Shown here one piece after another: positions 50,384 to 60,222 of a DNA stretch of 64,000 bases; position 1 is the first letter of the stretch, and each line of letters opens with the position of its first letter. This stretch comes from Puffinus mauretanicus (lineage: Eukaryota; Chordata; Aves; Procellariiformes; Procellariidae), in assembly GCA_023333565.1 (NCBI GenBank), contig JAJKFH010000948.1, positions 2,802,001 to 2,866,000 of the forward strand, given 5' to 3'. Made by a program: the position numbers and the translations under genes. Below the pieces are notes generated by a model. That model was not told where the DNA came from. It did not search any database and worked only from the letters and a program-made list of their open reading frames with translations.

Positions 50384-53174
50384 CTACACCATGTCCCTAA
50401 GGGCCTCATCTACACGTCTTTTAAATACCTCCAGGGATGGTGACTCTACCACTTCCCTGGGCAGCCTGTTCCAAGGCCTGACCACTCTTGTAAAAAATTT
50501 CTCCTAATGTCCAATCTAAACCTCCCCTGGCGCAACTTGAGGCCATTTCCTCTTGTCCTATCGCTAGTTACTTGGGAGAAGAGACCAACACCCACCTCGC
50601 TACAACCTCCTTTCAGGTAGTTGTAGAGCGCGATGAGGTCTCCCCTCAGCCTCCTCTTCTCCAGGCTAAACAACCTCAGTTCCCTCAGCCGCTCCTCATA
50701 AGACTTGTGCTCCAGGCCCTTCACCAGCTTCGTTGCCCTCCTCTGGACACGCTCCAGCACCTCCATGTCCTTCTTGTAGTGAGGGGCCCAAAACTGAACA
50801 CAGGATTCGAGGTGCGGCCTCACCAGTGCCGAGTACAGGGGCACGATCACCTCCCTGCTCCTGCTGGCCACACTATTTCTGATACAGGCCAGGATGCCAT
50901 TGGCCTTCTTGGCCACCTGGGCACACTGCCGGCTCATGTTCAGCCGGCTGTCAACCAGCACCCCCAGGTCCTTTTCCTCTGGGCAGCTTTCCAGCCACTC
51001 TTCCCCAAGCCTGTAGCGTTGCCTGGGGTTGTTGTGGCCGAAGTGCAGGACCCGGCACTTGGCCTTGTTGAACCTCATACAGTTGGCCTCGGCCCATCGA
51101 TCCAGCCTGTCCAGGTCCCTCTGCAGAGCCTTCCTACCCTCCAGCAGATCAACACTCCCACCCAACTTGGTGTCGCTGCAAACTTACTGAGGGAGCACTC
51201 GATCCCCTCGTCCAGATCGTTGATAAAGATATTGAACAGGACTGGCCCCAGTACTGAGCCCTGGGGAACACCGCTCGTGACCGGCCGCCAACTGGATTTA
51301 ACTCCGTTCACCACAACTCTCTGGGCCCGGCCGTCCAGCCAGTTCTTTACCCAGCAAAGAGTGCACCTGTCTAGGCCGTGAGCCGCCAGCTTCTCTAGGA
51401 GAATGCTGCGGGAGACTGTGTCAAAGGCTTTACTGAAGTCCAGGTAGACCACATCCACAGCCTTGCCCTCATCCACCAGGCGGGTCACCTGGTCATAGAA
51501 GGAGATCAGGTTGGTCAAGCAGGACCTGCCTTCCATGAACCTGTGCTGGCTGGGCCTGATCCCCTGGTTGTCCCGCACATGGCTCGTGAGCGCCCTCAAA
51601 ATGAACCACTCCATAATCTTCCCCGGCACCGAGGTCAGGCTGACCAGCCTGTAGTTCCCCGGATCCTCCTTCCGGTCCTTCTTGTAGATGTGCATCACAT
51701 TGGCGAGCCTCCAGTCGTCCGGGACCTCCCCAGTTAACCAGGACTGCTGGTAAATGATGGAGAGCGGCTCGGCAAGCTCCTCCGCCAGCTCCCTCAGTAC
51801 CCTCGGGTGGATCCCATCTGGCCCCATAGACTTGTGAGCGTCCAGGTGGCGTAGCAGGTCATTAACTTCTTCCTCATGGATTATGGGGGGTCTATCCTGC
51901 TCGTCATCCTTGTCATCCAGCTCAGGGGGCTGAGTACCCTGAGGATAACCGCTCTGACTACTAAAGACTGAGGCAAAGAAGGCGTTGAGTACCTCAGCCT
52001 TATCCTCATCCCTGGTGGCAACGTTCCCCCCCGCATCCAATAGAGGATGAAGATTCTCCTTAGCTCTCCTTTTGTCATTAATATACTTTTAAAAGCATTT
52101 TTTGTTGTCTCTCACGACAGTGGCCAGGTTGAGTTCTAGCCGGGCTTTTGCCTTTCTAATTTCCTCTCTGCACGATCTAACGAGATCCCTGTACTGTTCT
52201 TGACTTGCCTGCCCCTTCTTCCACAAGTGATAAACTCTCCTTTTTTTCCGGAGTCCCAGCCAGAGCTCTGCGTTCAGCCAGGCCGGTCGTCTTCCCCGCC
52301 CGTTCTTCTTGTTGCACATGGGGACAGCCTGCTCCTGCGCCTTTAAGACTTCCTTCTTGAAGAACATCCAGCCTTCCTGGACCCCTTTGCCCTTCAGGAC
52401 TGTCTCCCAAGGGACCCTCTCGACCAGTGTCCTGAGCAGGCCAAAGTCCACCCTCCAGAAGTCCATGGTAGCGGTTTTGCTGCCCCCCCTCTTTACTTCA
52501 CCAAGTATCGAGAATTCTACCATTTCATGGTCGCTAAGCCCAAGCCGGCCTCCGACCACCACATCTCCCACCAGTCCTTCTCTGTTTGTAAACAGCAGGT
52601 CAAGCGAGGCACCTCCCCTGGTGGGCTCGCTTACCAGCTGCGTCAGGAAGTTATCCTCCACACACTCCAGGAACCTCCTCGATTGTTTCCTCTCTGCCGT
52701 GTGGTACTGCCAGCAGACGTCCGGAAAGTTGAAGTCGCCCACAAGAACAAGGGCTAGCGACTGGGAGACTTCTGCCAGCCTCTTGTAGAATATTTCGTCT
52801 GCCTCCTTATCCTGGCTAGGTGGTCTATAACAGACTCCCAGCAGGATATCTGCCTTGTTGGCCTTCCCCCTCATCCTTACCCACAAGCACTCGACCTCGT
52901 CATCACTACCATTAAGCTCTAGACAGTCGAAGCACTCCCTAACATACAGGGCTACCCCACCGCCTCTCCTTCCTCGCCTGTCCCTTCTGAAGAGTTTATA
53001 GCCATCCATTGCAGCACTCCAATCATCAGACTCGTCCCACCATGTTTCCGTGATGGTGACTAAGTCATAGCTACCCCGCTGCACAATGGCTTCCAGCTCC
53101 TCCTGTTTGCCGCCCATGCTGTGTGCATTGGTATAGAGGCACTTGAGCTGGGCTGCCGATTTCTCCCCCGACAT
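50384..53174 (-). pseudogene. CR1 ORF2: endonuclease plus reverse transcriptase, broken
   Basis: ORF2 encodes the retrotransposition enzyme, an apurinic-type endonuclease followed by reverse transcriptase. From the ATG at 53174 the first 361 codons carry intact endonuclease motifs: YTNAHS (N16), TETWWDES (E43), GDFNFPD (D147, N149) and LSDHEM (214-216). A TAA at 52091-52089 then interrupts. Translation resumes in the same frame through the RT fingers, motif A (DFSKAFDT) and motif B ([11 protein letters not shown]). At about 51176 a one-base loss falls inside the FADD catalytic box and shifts the frame. A third frame from 51165 continues ([12 protein letters not shown], the thumb, then [15 protein letters not shown]) to 50446. 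There another one-base loss in a T-run (50492-50497) removes the family's usual NRLPREVV ending; the expected stop would lie near 50384. The intact parts closely match the family; the identification of each lesion rests on known CR1 proteins. Confidence 0.93.
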
Positions 53175-53236
53175 TGGCGTGCCGCCCCTAGGCTCTTCTC
53201 TAGTGAGCCTGGTTTTATCCCCTTCCCCCTTTGAAT

Positions 53237-54325
53237 CTAGTTTAAAGCCCTCTCGATGAGCCCTGCCAACTCATACGCGAGAATCCTTTTCCCCCTGCAA
53301 GACAGCTGAACTCCGTCCATCGCCAGCAGGCCCGGTGCCGTGTAAACCTCCCCATGGTCAAAGAAGCCAAAATCCTGCTGAGGGCACCAGCCCCTAAGCC
53401 ATGTGTTGATCCGATGAGTTTTCTTGTTCCTTTCAGTGTTCCGCCCTGCCACTAAAGGATCGAGGAAAACACTACCTGTGCTCCCGATCCTCCCACCAGT
53501 CGCCCCAGCGCCCTGAAGTCCCTTTTGATCCCTTCGGGACTTCTCTCCGCAACCTCCTCACTGCCAGCCTGTATAACCAGTAGCGGGCAGTAATCGGAGG
53601 CCTGCACGAGACTAGGGAGCTTCCTAGTAATGTCCTTAACCCGGGCCCCAGGGAGGCAGCAGACTTCCCTGTGGGATGGGTCTGGCCGACAAATTGGGCC
53701 CTCCGTCCCTCTCAGAAGGGAATCACCTATGACAATTACCCTCCTTTTTTTCTTAGCGGAGGCAGTCGTAATTTGTGGGGCTGGCTGCCTTGCCTCAGGC
53801 AACCCCCTGGATGGGCCTTCATCTTCGTCCTCGTTCGTCTGCCCCTCAAGTTCCAGAGCCCCATATCTCTTGTGTAGGGGCAACTGGGAAGGTTGAGGTG
53901 AGGGAGGCCGGACGGGGGTTTGCCTGGCACCCCGAGCAGGGACCTGTGTCCATTCCCCTCCGTCGCCTGGGTCTCCTCCTTCTGCCTGGTGGCAAGAGGG
54001 CAGGGGATCTTCTGCTTCTTGTGGAGCCTCCATGTGCTGCCCTTGCCCCAGGGATGGTAGGGTGTGGCTCCACCAATCTATCTCCCTCTCACTCCCTGAT
54101 GCTCCTTAGCCTCTCCACTTCCTCCTTCAGCTCTGCCACCAGGCTGAGCAGATCATCCACCTGGTCGCAGTGCACACAGGCGTCGTCTCTGCTGCCCTCC
54201 TGCACAAGGGACAGCCTCAGGCACTCCCTGCAGCCGGAGGCCTGGACAGATGTGTGTTTGCGTAGGGGCTCCGTCTGGGTTGCCACGTTTCTCCTGGCAA
54301 TGGCTTTCGGCCGAGTGGATACCAT
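53237..54325 (-). pseudogene. CR1 ORF1: Cys-motif, coiled-coil and SGNH esterase protein, broken
   Basis: ORF1 encodes the nucleic-acid-binding partner of ORF2. I place its start at the ATG at 54325-54323 (MVSTRPKAIARRN), which has a good context (GCCATGG). The frame upstream to 54598 has no ATG at its open end and looks like 5' UTR. After about 30 residues comes a CX2C-X14-CX2C motif (CREC...CVHC) and a leucine-rich coiled coil (LLSLVAELKEEVERL). The frame then stops at 54091-54089. It continues in a shifted frame from about 54095 through a Pro-rich linker and the esterase block with nucleophile Ser (IGDSLLRGTE). A second frameshift near 53455 follows VVFSSIL. The third part (53452-53237) carries TWLRGWCPQQDFGFFDHG and reads DGVQLS where active relatives have DG.HLS, so the catalytic His is Gln. 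It ends 62 bp before the ORF2 ATG. Confidence 0.88.
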
Positions 54326-54600
54326 GGCCAGGTCCTCTTCTGGGAGGGCGACGACCACGAGTTGAGCTGGCCTCTGGAGCCTGGAGGGGGGGGCTGCGCC
54401 CTGCTCGCACGCCCTGCCGGCGCGAACTGCCGCGCAAACTGCCGCGCCACGCCCTTCTGACGCGCCACGCCCTGTTTGCCCGCCCTGTTCGCTGCGCTCC
54501 GGGTCGCTCGCGCTCCCTGGGGGCTGCTCTTGTATCCGAGGGGGTTTGGCCGCCGTCCCTCCTGTCCCCGCCCATGCTGAGTCAGAGCCGCCGCTCACCT
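54326..54600 (-). promoter_or_regulatory. CR1 5' UTR / internal promoter region
   Basis: This very GC- and CpG-rich 275 bp contains an 18-bp-spaced duplication of GCGCCACGCCCT (54444-54455 and 54462-54473, plus-strand text). On the transcribed strand that gives two copies of GGGCGTGGC, a GC/KLF-type box. A second pair of related repeats (GCAGTTTGCGCG and GCAGTTCGCGCC on the minus strand) lies beside them at about 54421-54443. Internal promoters in the 5' UTR are expected for LINEs; promoter activity of this copy is inferred. Confidence 0.6.
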
Positions 54601-57190
54601 CATAATTAATAGAGGTACAAACTCTCCATTTTTGGAAGCACTGTACCCGAAAATTCAGAATACTGTTAGCAATTTGGTAGGAATAATTTCTATTTGGAAA
54701 TGTACACGAATTAAGCTACGTCTTCAGGTGTCATAAAACAGTGAAGCTCCACATAGCTCGTAACTACAATCAAATTGTAACAGGTGTCATCTGGGGATTA
54801 GTCCCACTTTATTAATTGCATATAGTGTTCTTCTGACTGTATCTCATTGTCTTTTATTTTTCTACAGTCCAGTGAGTAAATGTGCAATGATCTAAACATT
54901 TCCTTTATTGCATTGTTTCATTTCTCAAACCAACTATTTTAACAAACAGATTTCTCATGGTCTTCCTTCTACCTTGAGCCATTTGTGTATTCAGTTACTT
55001 GAAGTGAAACCTCGCCTACACTGAAGTCCATCAGAAATTCAGCTTGAAACTACAATGGCAGTTCTCTTGCTTTTCATATCTAACTTACAGTATGAGCTTT
55101 TTAATGATCGGAAACTCTCTCCAGGTATTTATTCTAATATTATTCTAATATTTCAAAATATCCATGAGGACTGGAAAAGAGAGTTGTATTTTACTGACAG
55201 TGTGCACACAGTGCTGGGTACCCGTGCTGCAATTTTGGCTGACTTAAGGCATGATTTCCATTCCAGTGTTTTTGTGCGTGGTAAAAATCCAGTCCTTTTA
55301 TGTGTGGACAAGCTTGCAATTATGTGGGGTAAGACAATGTTTGGTGTGAAAGCAGAGATACAGTAGCCACTGGGTTACTAAATTGCTGTTTACATAATGC
55401 TGTGCGGAACCCAGTCATTTTTATTCAGGAAGCACCATGAGATTAACATAATGACCTTCTTAGCAACATCATTTTTAAGCATTGGGTTCCCAAATGTGTA
55501 TTACTTGCTACTTTTGAGATTCTTTCATGCTAAGTTCTTATAGTAAAGGAATTGCCTCAGTTTTCCTTCCTTTCATAGAAATATATACTCTTACCACATC
55601 AAATATCATTAAATATCCATTTTCCCTTCTGGGCAGCCATCCTGTGGAATTAATGTTTTCCAAATTCATTATTTGATAATTACTTCACTTTTTCTTTTTA
55701 TGACTTATAAAGCATTTCTAATTTTTTATTGTTCAAATAACCTGACATTGTTATTTTTTGTTTGGATTTTTTTCACCATCAGTACAGCCATTTCAAATAT
55801 AAATCATGAAAAATATATTTTTTTCTCAAATATTATTAAAAGAGCCTTCTTTTGTTGATATTGTCCCTCCCCCTCCCTTTTTTTAAACTGCTAATTCCAT
55901 TGCCTTAAAATATTAGTGAATGAGTTCAAATAGTTTATTTGAATAGTTTTGGTTAATGTATGTATCTGCTTCTTTTATAGGGATGTTACACTACTGTATT
56001 GGTGTAACTTTGTAGCATTTGTTTTATTTCAATTTCTCGTATCAGCATTATTTACTGTGAAAGCACAGATTGGAAAAAAACACAGAAGGCCACCTATAAT
56101 TCTGTGTGATAAGGTGTTACATTTGTAACAAAGGTATAGCTAAAATTTCTAGTAAGTTGACATGTGGAGAAGTCGATGCAAAAACAGTTTCAGACATAAA
56201 TGAATATAGAAGTCAAAAGATCTATCTGGGAAGAAATACCGACTGTTTATGTTTTACTTTCTTTGACACAGGATCTACTGGGTAAAAGAAATTGGATGTA
56301 AATTTCAATTTCTGCATGATAGGCTTTTATCCATGAGCTGCATATAAAGTGGTTTGCTTTACATGCATGGGCAAAGAAATTTGAAAAGCAAGACAAGTCA
56401 ATCTGCATGCAAAAGTCATTTCTTTTACACGGGATTCACACCAGAGCAAATCTGTTAACTTTATTTGGCTTTGTTCCAGGTTTCGACTAATGTGAGATGA
56501 GTAGCAAGCTCAAACTAGATGTTATTAATATGGGGAAGACTACGCTGACAACTAAGCTGCTATTGCACTGGATAGAAAGTGAATAGTCTCACTAAGTCAA
56601 CCTAAGTAGAGTACCCAGGCAAAGCACCGTGGTTTTTCTTCTGTGAATCCTGGCTCCTGTCGCTACACTTTTCAAACAATACATACTCAGAGAGGTTGTG
56701 AAAGTAGAGTAGATTATTTTCAATGCCAATAGAAAGAAATCTGAATAGCTTAATTCCCAGAACAGCACTTCTGTTCTCCCCACAAGAAGCATGGCATAAG
56801 AGGGCGACATTAACTGAGCCAAACTGAAGTAAGAGAAGTTTCTGATGATCTCTGTCTCATCCAAAGGTTTGGATTTGTGTAATAGAAGTATATTGTAACT
56901 GGAGAAGGAAAAGATGAATAAATTACTTTTTCCATCTCCTACCTTGTGGTAGATTCTCCAGTGCTTTAATATCAAGGTTTAGGTAATTGATTATATTTGT
57001 TTTCGTAAAGGTATTTCACTGCAATTATATTCACACTTAGGTAATTGGTTTTTTTTCTTTTTTATTACAAAATATAGTATTGAGGAATAAATAAAAAAGA
57101 GGAAAAGCCCTATTTCTTTATATGTCAAACAATATGCTAAATTACCAGTAAGTTTTGATGTTATTAATATTTGGGCCTTTATATATTGGG
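54601..57190. other. AT-rich unique non-coding sequence
   Basis: No gene is recognised. The longest frames are 55055-55366 (plus, 103 codons) and 56592-56975 (minus, 127 codons). Neither shows a domain, and both lie in AT-rich sequence without splice or promoter support. Confidence 0.65.
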
Positions 57191-57255
57191 ATTATTATTA
57201 TTGTTATTATTATTATTACTATTATTATTGTTATTATTATTATTGTTATTATTAT
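57191..57255. repeat. Interrupted (TTA)n microsatellite
   Basis: About 65 bases of ATT/TTA triplets are broken at intervals by GTT and ACT. The interruptions suggest an older, partly stabilised repeat. Confidence 0.95.
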
Positions 57256-60170
57256 CGTGCTGCATTTCACTTTGTACTCTCTAAGTCAGAGATTTTTATT
57301 ACCTCTTCTCAATACTCTAATTTAAGAACTGATGACCATGAAGAATACGTAATAATCAAGGTCCAAAGCAAGGAACACGAGCAGTATACTAATAATTACT
57401 CACTGCATAAAAAAATTGCTGAAGCTAAAAACTGCTTTTCTTAGAATACAGTGTGGTTTCCATAGATAACTGTTTGGAGATAGAAAAGAAAGTGCTGATG
57501 TTCTTGTGTCCTTTTTTTTTTGTTTTTTTTTTTTAAATCAGTAGCATAGGAAATGTTAAACTGGCCGTTAGTCTTCACTAAATCTGTCAATACAAGAAAA
57601 TAAAATAGTCAATGGAGAAGGCACAGGAACTTTGATAAATAACCTGGTTTCAAAAGAAAACACACTTTTGCAAGCTGTTCTGTTGGGCACCTTTTAAGTT
57701 ATGTTTTTTAAACTGACTTTTCTTATTGTTATTGATGCCTGCTCAGAAATATCCTATTCTTTGTCAATGTTTAATTTATCACAGAGAAGTTTATTTGGAT
57801 GTTCTGCTCAAAACAAGCAATGATTAAAGTAGCTCTGACCTTAATTGCACCAAAATAAGCATAAGCAGCATTTTCCAAAACTGTTGCTCAAGTGTCTGAT
57901 TTTAGGAGGTCAACTAAGATACCATAAAACAACCTAATTTCAGTGGAAGCCTCAGCACTTCCTTAATTTTTTGCACTATTAATGCATCTAAAATGCAATT
58001 CCCCTGTAATTCAGTGAATAAAGACTGGTTGAAAAATCTTACAGCAATAAAAATCATTGCTTCAACCCCCGCAGTCCAAGGATTATGTACATTGTGGGAT
58101 TGCACCTATCAGAGAGAGGGTTCCTCATGTCAATCTGCTTTTGCAGTATTTATGGCCTTGGGAAAGGCAATGTGTATTTATAAACAATCACATAAACGGA
58201 CCCAAATTAAGAGAGTTCTTCATTTACTTTGGTGGGAACCAAAATAGGTCTCTAAAGTAATCTAGAAGGAAATTTGGTCTCAGCAAGGGTAACACTGTAA
58301 GGATAATGTCCTACAGTCAACACCTTATGCCTTGCAGTGAGTACCTTATGTGCTAACTGATGGAGGCAGGGAAATGGAGCTTCCTGTTATTGCAGAAGTA
58401 CTCCATACAATGATTTGTCTAGATAGGTGGGTAGATACATCATAATTAGAAAGATCACTGTCAGCTGACATGTATGAAGATAGGTGACACCTTTTTGCAT
58501 CATTACTTACAAATTATCACATACAATAATGTTGCAGTTGTTATTTATCAAAATTGGCCTCCAGCACACAGCTTTTTCTCATGCAGATCCTAACAATCTC
58601 CAGGGGAGATTTCAACAGCAGCTGCTACTTCTAATACTGTAAGCAAGCAAGGAAGGAAGATGCTTTTGGCAGTGAATGCGAATGATTAGCTCAGGATGTA
58701 ATTTGTATCTCAGAATTGTTTTGATAGCTCAGCACTTTCTTGGGTATTTATCTTTCCCCAAATGAAATAACAGTCTTTTCAACTTCAAATAAGTCCTGTC
58801 TATCTTGGAGTTACAGAAATGATATCATACAAAATTCAACATTGCCACTGCTCATATATTAAAACTTACTAATCAACAAAATATTTAAAACAGAAATCTA
58901 AACTCTCAAACTTCTACTTAAATAATCTTTTAAATATTCACAGATGCATGAGTCTAAGAAAAGCACGCTAGAGCCAAAGTCAGTTTTGCATACATTGTGA
59001 TCTATTGTGATAATAAGGGGAAAGATAAGACAAAAGATAACTTGGACTATTCAGATTGCAAAAATTCCATTTAAGTCTCTGACTAATATTTTTCACAGAT
59101 GATTTTAGAAGATCTCCTGCTTTGTGCCTTATTGAGTCCTCCAGATTGTTCTTTCAGGCGTCCTGGGACAAGCGATTGTCATTACTCTTTGTACACTTGG
59201 ACAATATTTAGGCTGACTGATTATTGGATCTTGTGACAAAACATAAATTTGTTGAAAAAGGTGGCTTCTTCCTCCTTCATGCAGGTGAGAGTGGTACCGT
59301 GCGACTGAATCTGTCGAGAAAAAAAAAACAATCTCTAGTGCTAAAATCAGTAAAGTTATTTCTTACTTTAGACAAAAGCAAAACCAGGAGTGGGAACTCA
59401 ACTGCGGTAGCTTATGTTTTTTCATCTTTACATGGCCCACTTCACTCCAAGTTGCAATCCCTTTGATTCTTCTGGATCTGTGGTTCCTGTTGACCTTTTA
59501 TTCATGCTTGCTAACAGCAGCTTCCTTTCAAAGAAGTGAAATGTTGATCAGGACAAATTTAGTTTTTCACAATGGAAAATTACCTTAGAAGTACTAAAAT
59601 TACTTCTTTCTTGATTGACCTTTTTTTCTCCTTGTCTTTTCTTTTTTTTTCCTGACCTGCTTTGGCTTCATGCAATAGAATACAAGTCAGGAAGTAACAG
59701 CCACGTGGAACTGTCATTGGCAGTTCCCTGTGCTGACTGATGACAAATAGCAATAGCTGTCTTAAATACATAAGTAAAAAAATTGTTTACCATGTTCTCC
59801 TTAATAAACTTTGTTTCTTCAACATACTAACACTCAGCACTCCCAGAAATGTTCATTAATGAGGAAAAATTGTCATCCTCACTGCATTTAGTGCCTACAT
59901 TTTTGGTGTCACCTTTTCTTCCTTAGGGTTTGCTGCAGAGATCAGAGACAGAGGATCAGGATGTTCTTGTACTAAACAATTTTCACCTGCTGTTGTTGAC
60001 CCTGTGGGACTAGAATAACCTTACCTGTTAAAATAATTTCAGCTGAAAACTAGTGTTTGGCATTTGTAATTTTTAAGAGATGATTACTACAAGCTGTCTT
60101 TCAATAAAAAGGGGGCATAAGGGGAAGGTTTTGCTTCTTGACATGTGTTAGTATTTCTGTTGACTGTACT
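57256..60170. other. AT-rich unique non-coding sequence
   Basis: No gene is seen. T-runs lie near 57512-57534. Overlapping open frames on both strands at 57914-58260 are in different phases and show nothing recognisable. Confidence 0.7.
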
Positions 60171-60222
60171 GAGGGAGAGGGGGAGGGAGAGAGGGAAGGG
60201 GGCCAGGGAGGAAGAGAGAGAG
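60171..60222. repeat. Purine-rich GA/GGA low-complexity tract
   Basis: About 50 bases are almost entirely G and A, interrupted by a single CC at 60203-60204. It has no fixed repeat unit. Confidence 0.85.

Larger units (their letters stand above)
50292..54600 (-). mobile_element. CR1 non-LTR retrotransposon, near full length, inactivated
   Basis: This 4.3-kb element has every part of a CR1 LINE in order on the minus strand: GC-rich 5' UTR (54600-54326), ORF1 (54325-53237), ORF2 (53174-about 50384), a 3' UTR under 100 bp, and terminal AATCATAG octamers (50292-50320). CR1 copies are usually cut to a few hundred bases, so near-complete length is unusual. The 5' edge is judged from the abrupt drop in GC at 54600; a few bases of 5' UTR may be missing. 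I see no clear target-site duplication, as is usual for CR1. Both ORFs carry disabling changes, so the copy cannot move by itself. It has no relation to surrounding sequence and shares orientation with the fragment at 25953-26166. Confidence 0.97.

Noticed and set aside
50572..51381. 269-codon plus-strand open frame.
   Set aside because: It is the antisense shadow of CR1 ORF2. The minus-strand frames carry the reverse transcriptase motifs.
52309..52788. 159-codon plus-strand open frame.
   Set aside because: Antisense of the CR1 endonuclease domain.
53775..54365. 196-codon plus-strand open frame.
   Set aside because: Antisense of CR1 ORF1 and its GC-rich 5' UTR.
54326..54598. Upstream extension of ORF1 to 54598.
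   Set aside because: The open end starts on GTG, not ATG, is Gly/Ala/Arg-rich like translated GC-rich UTR, and the ATG at 54325 has a good context followed by the expected N-terminus.
56592..56975. 127-codon minus-strand open frame.
   Set aside because: AT-rich, no recognisable domain, no splice or promoter evidence.
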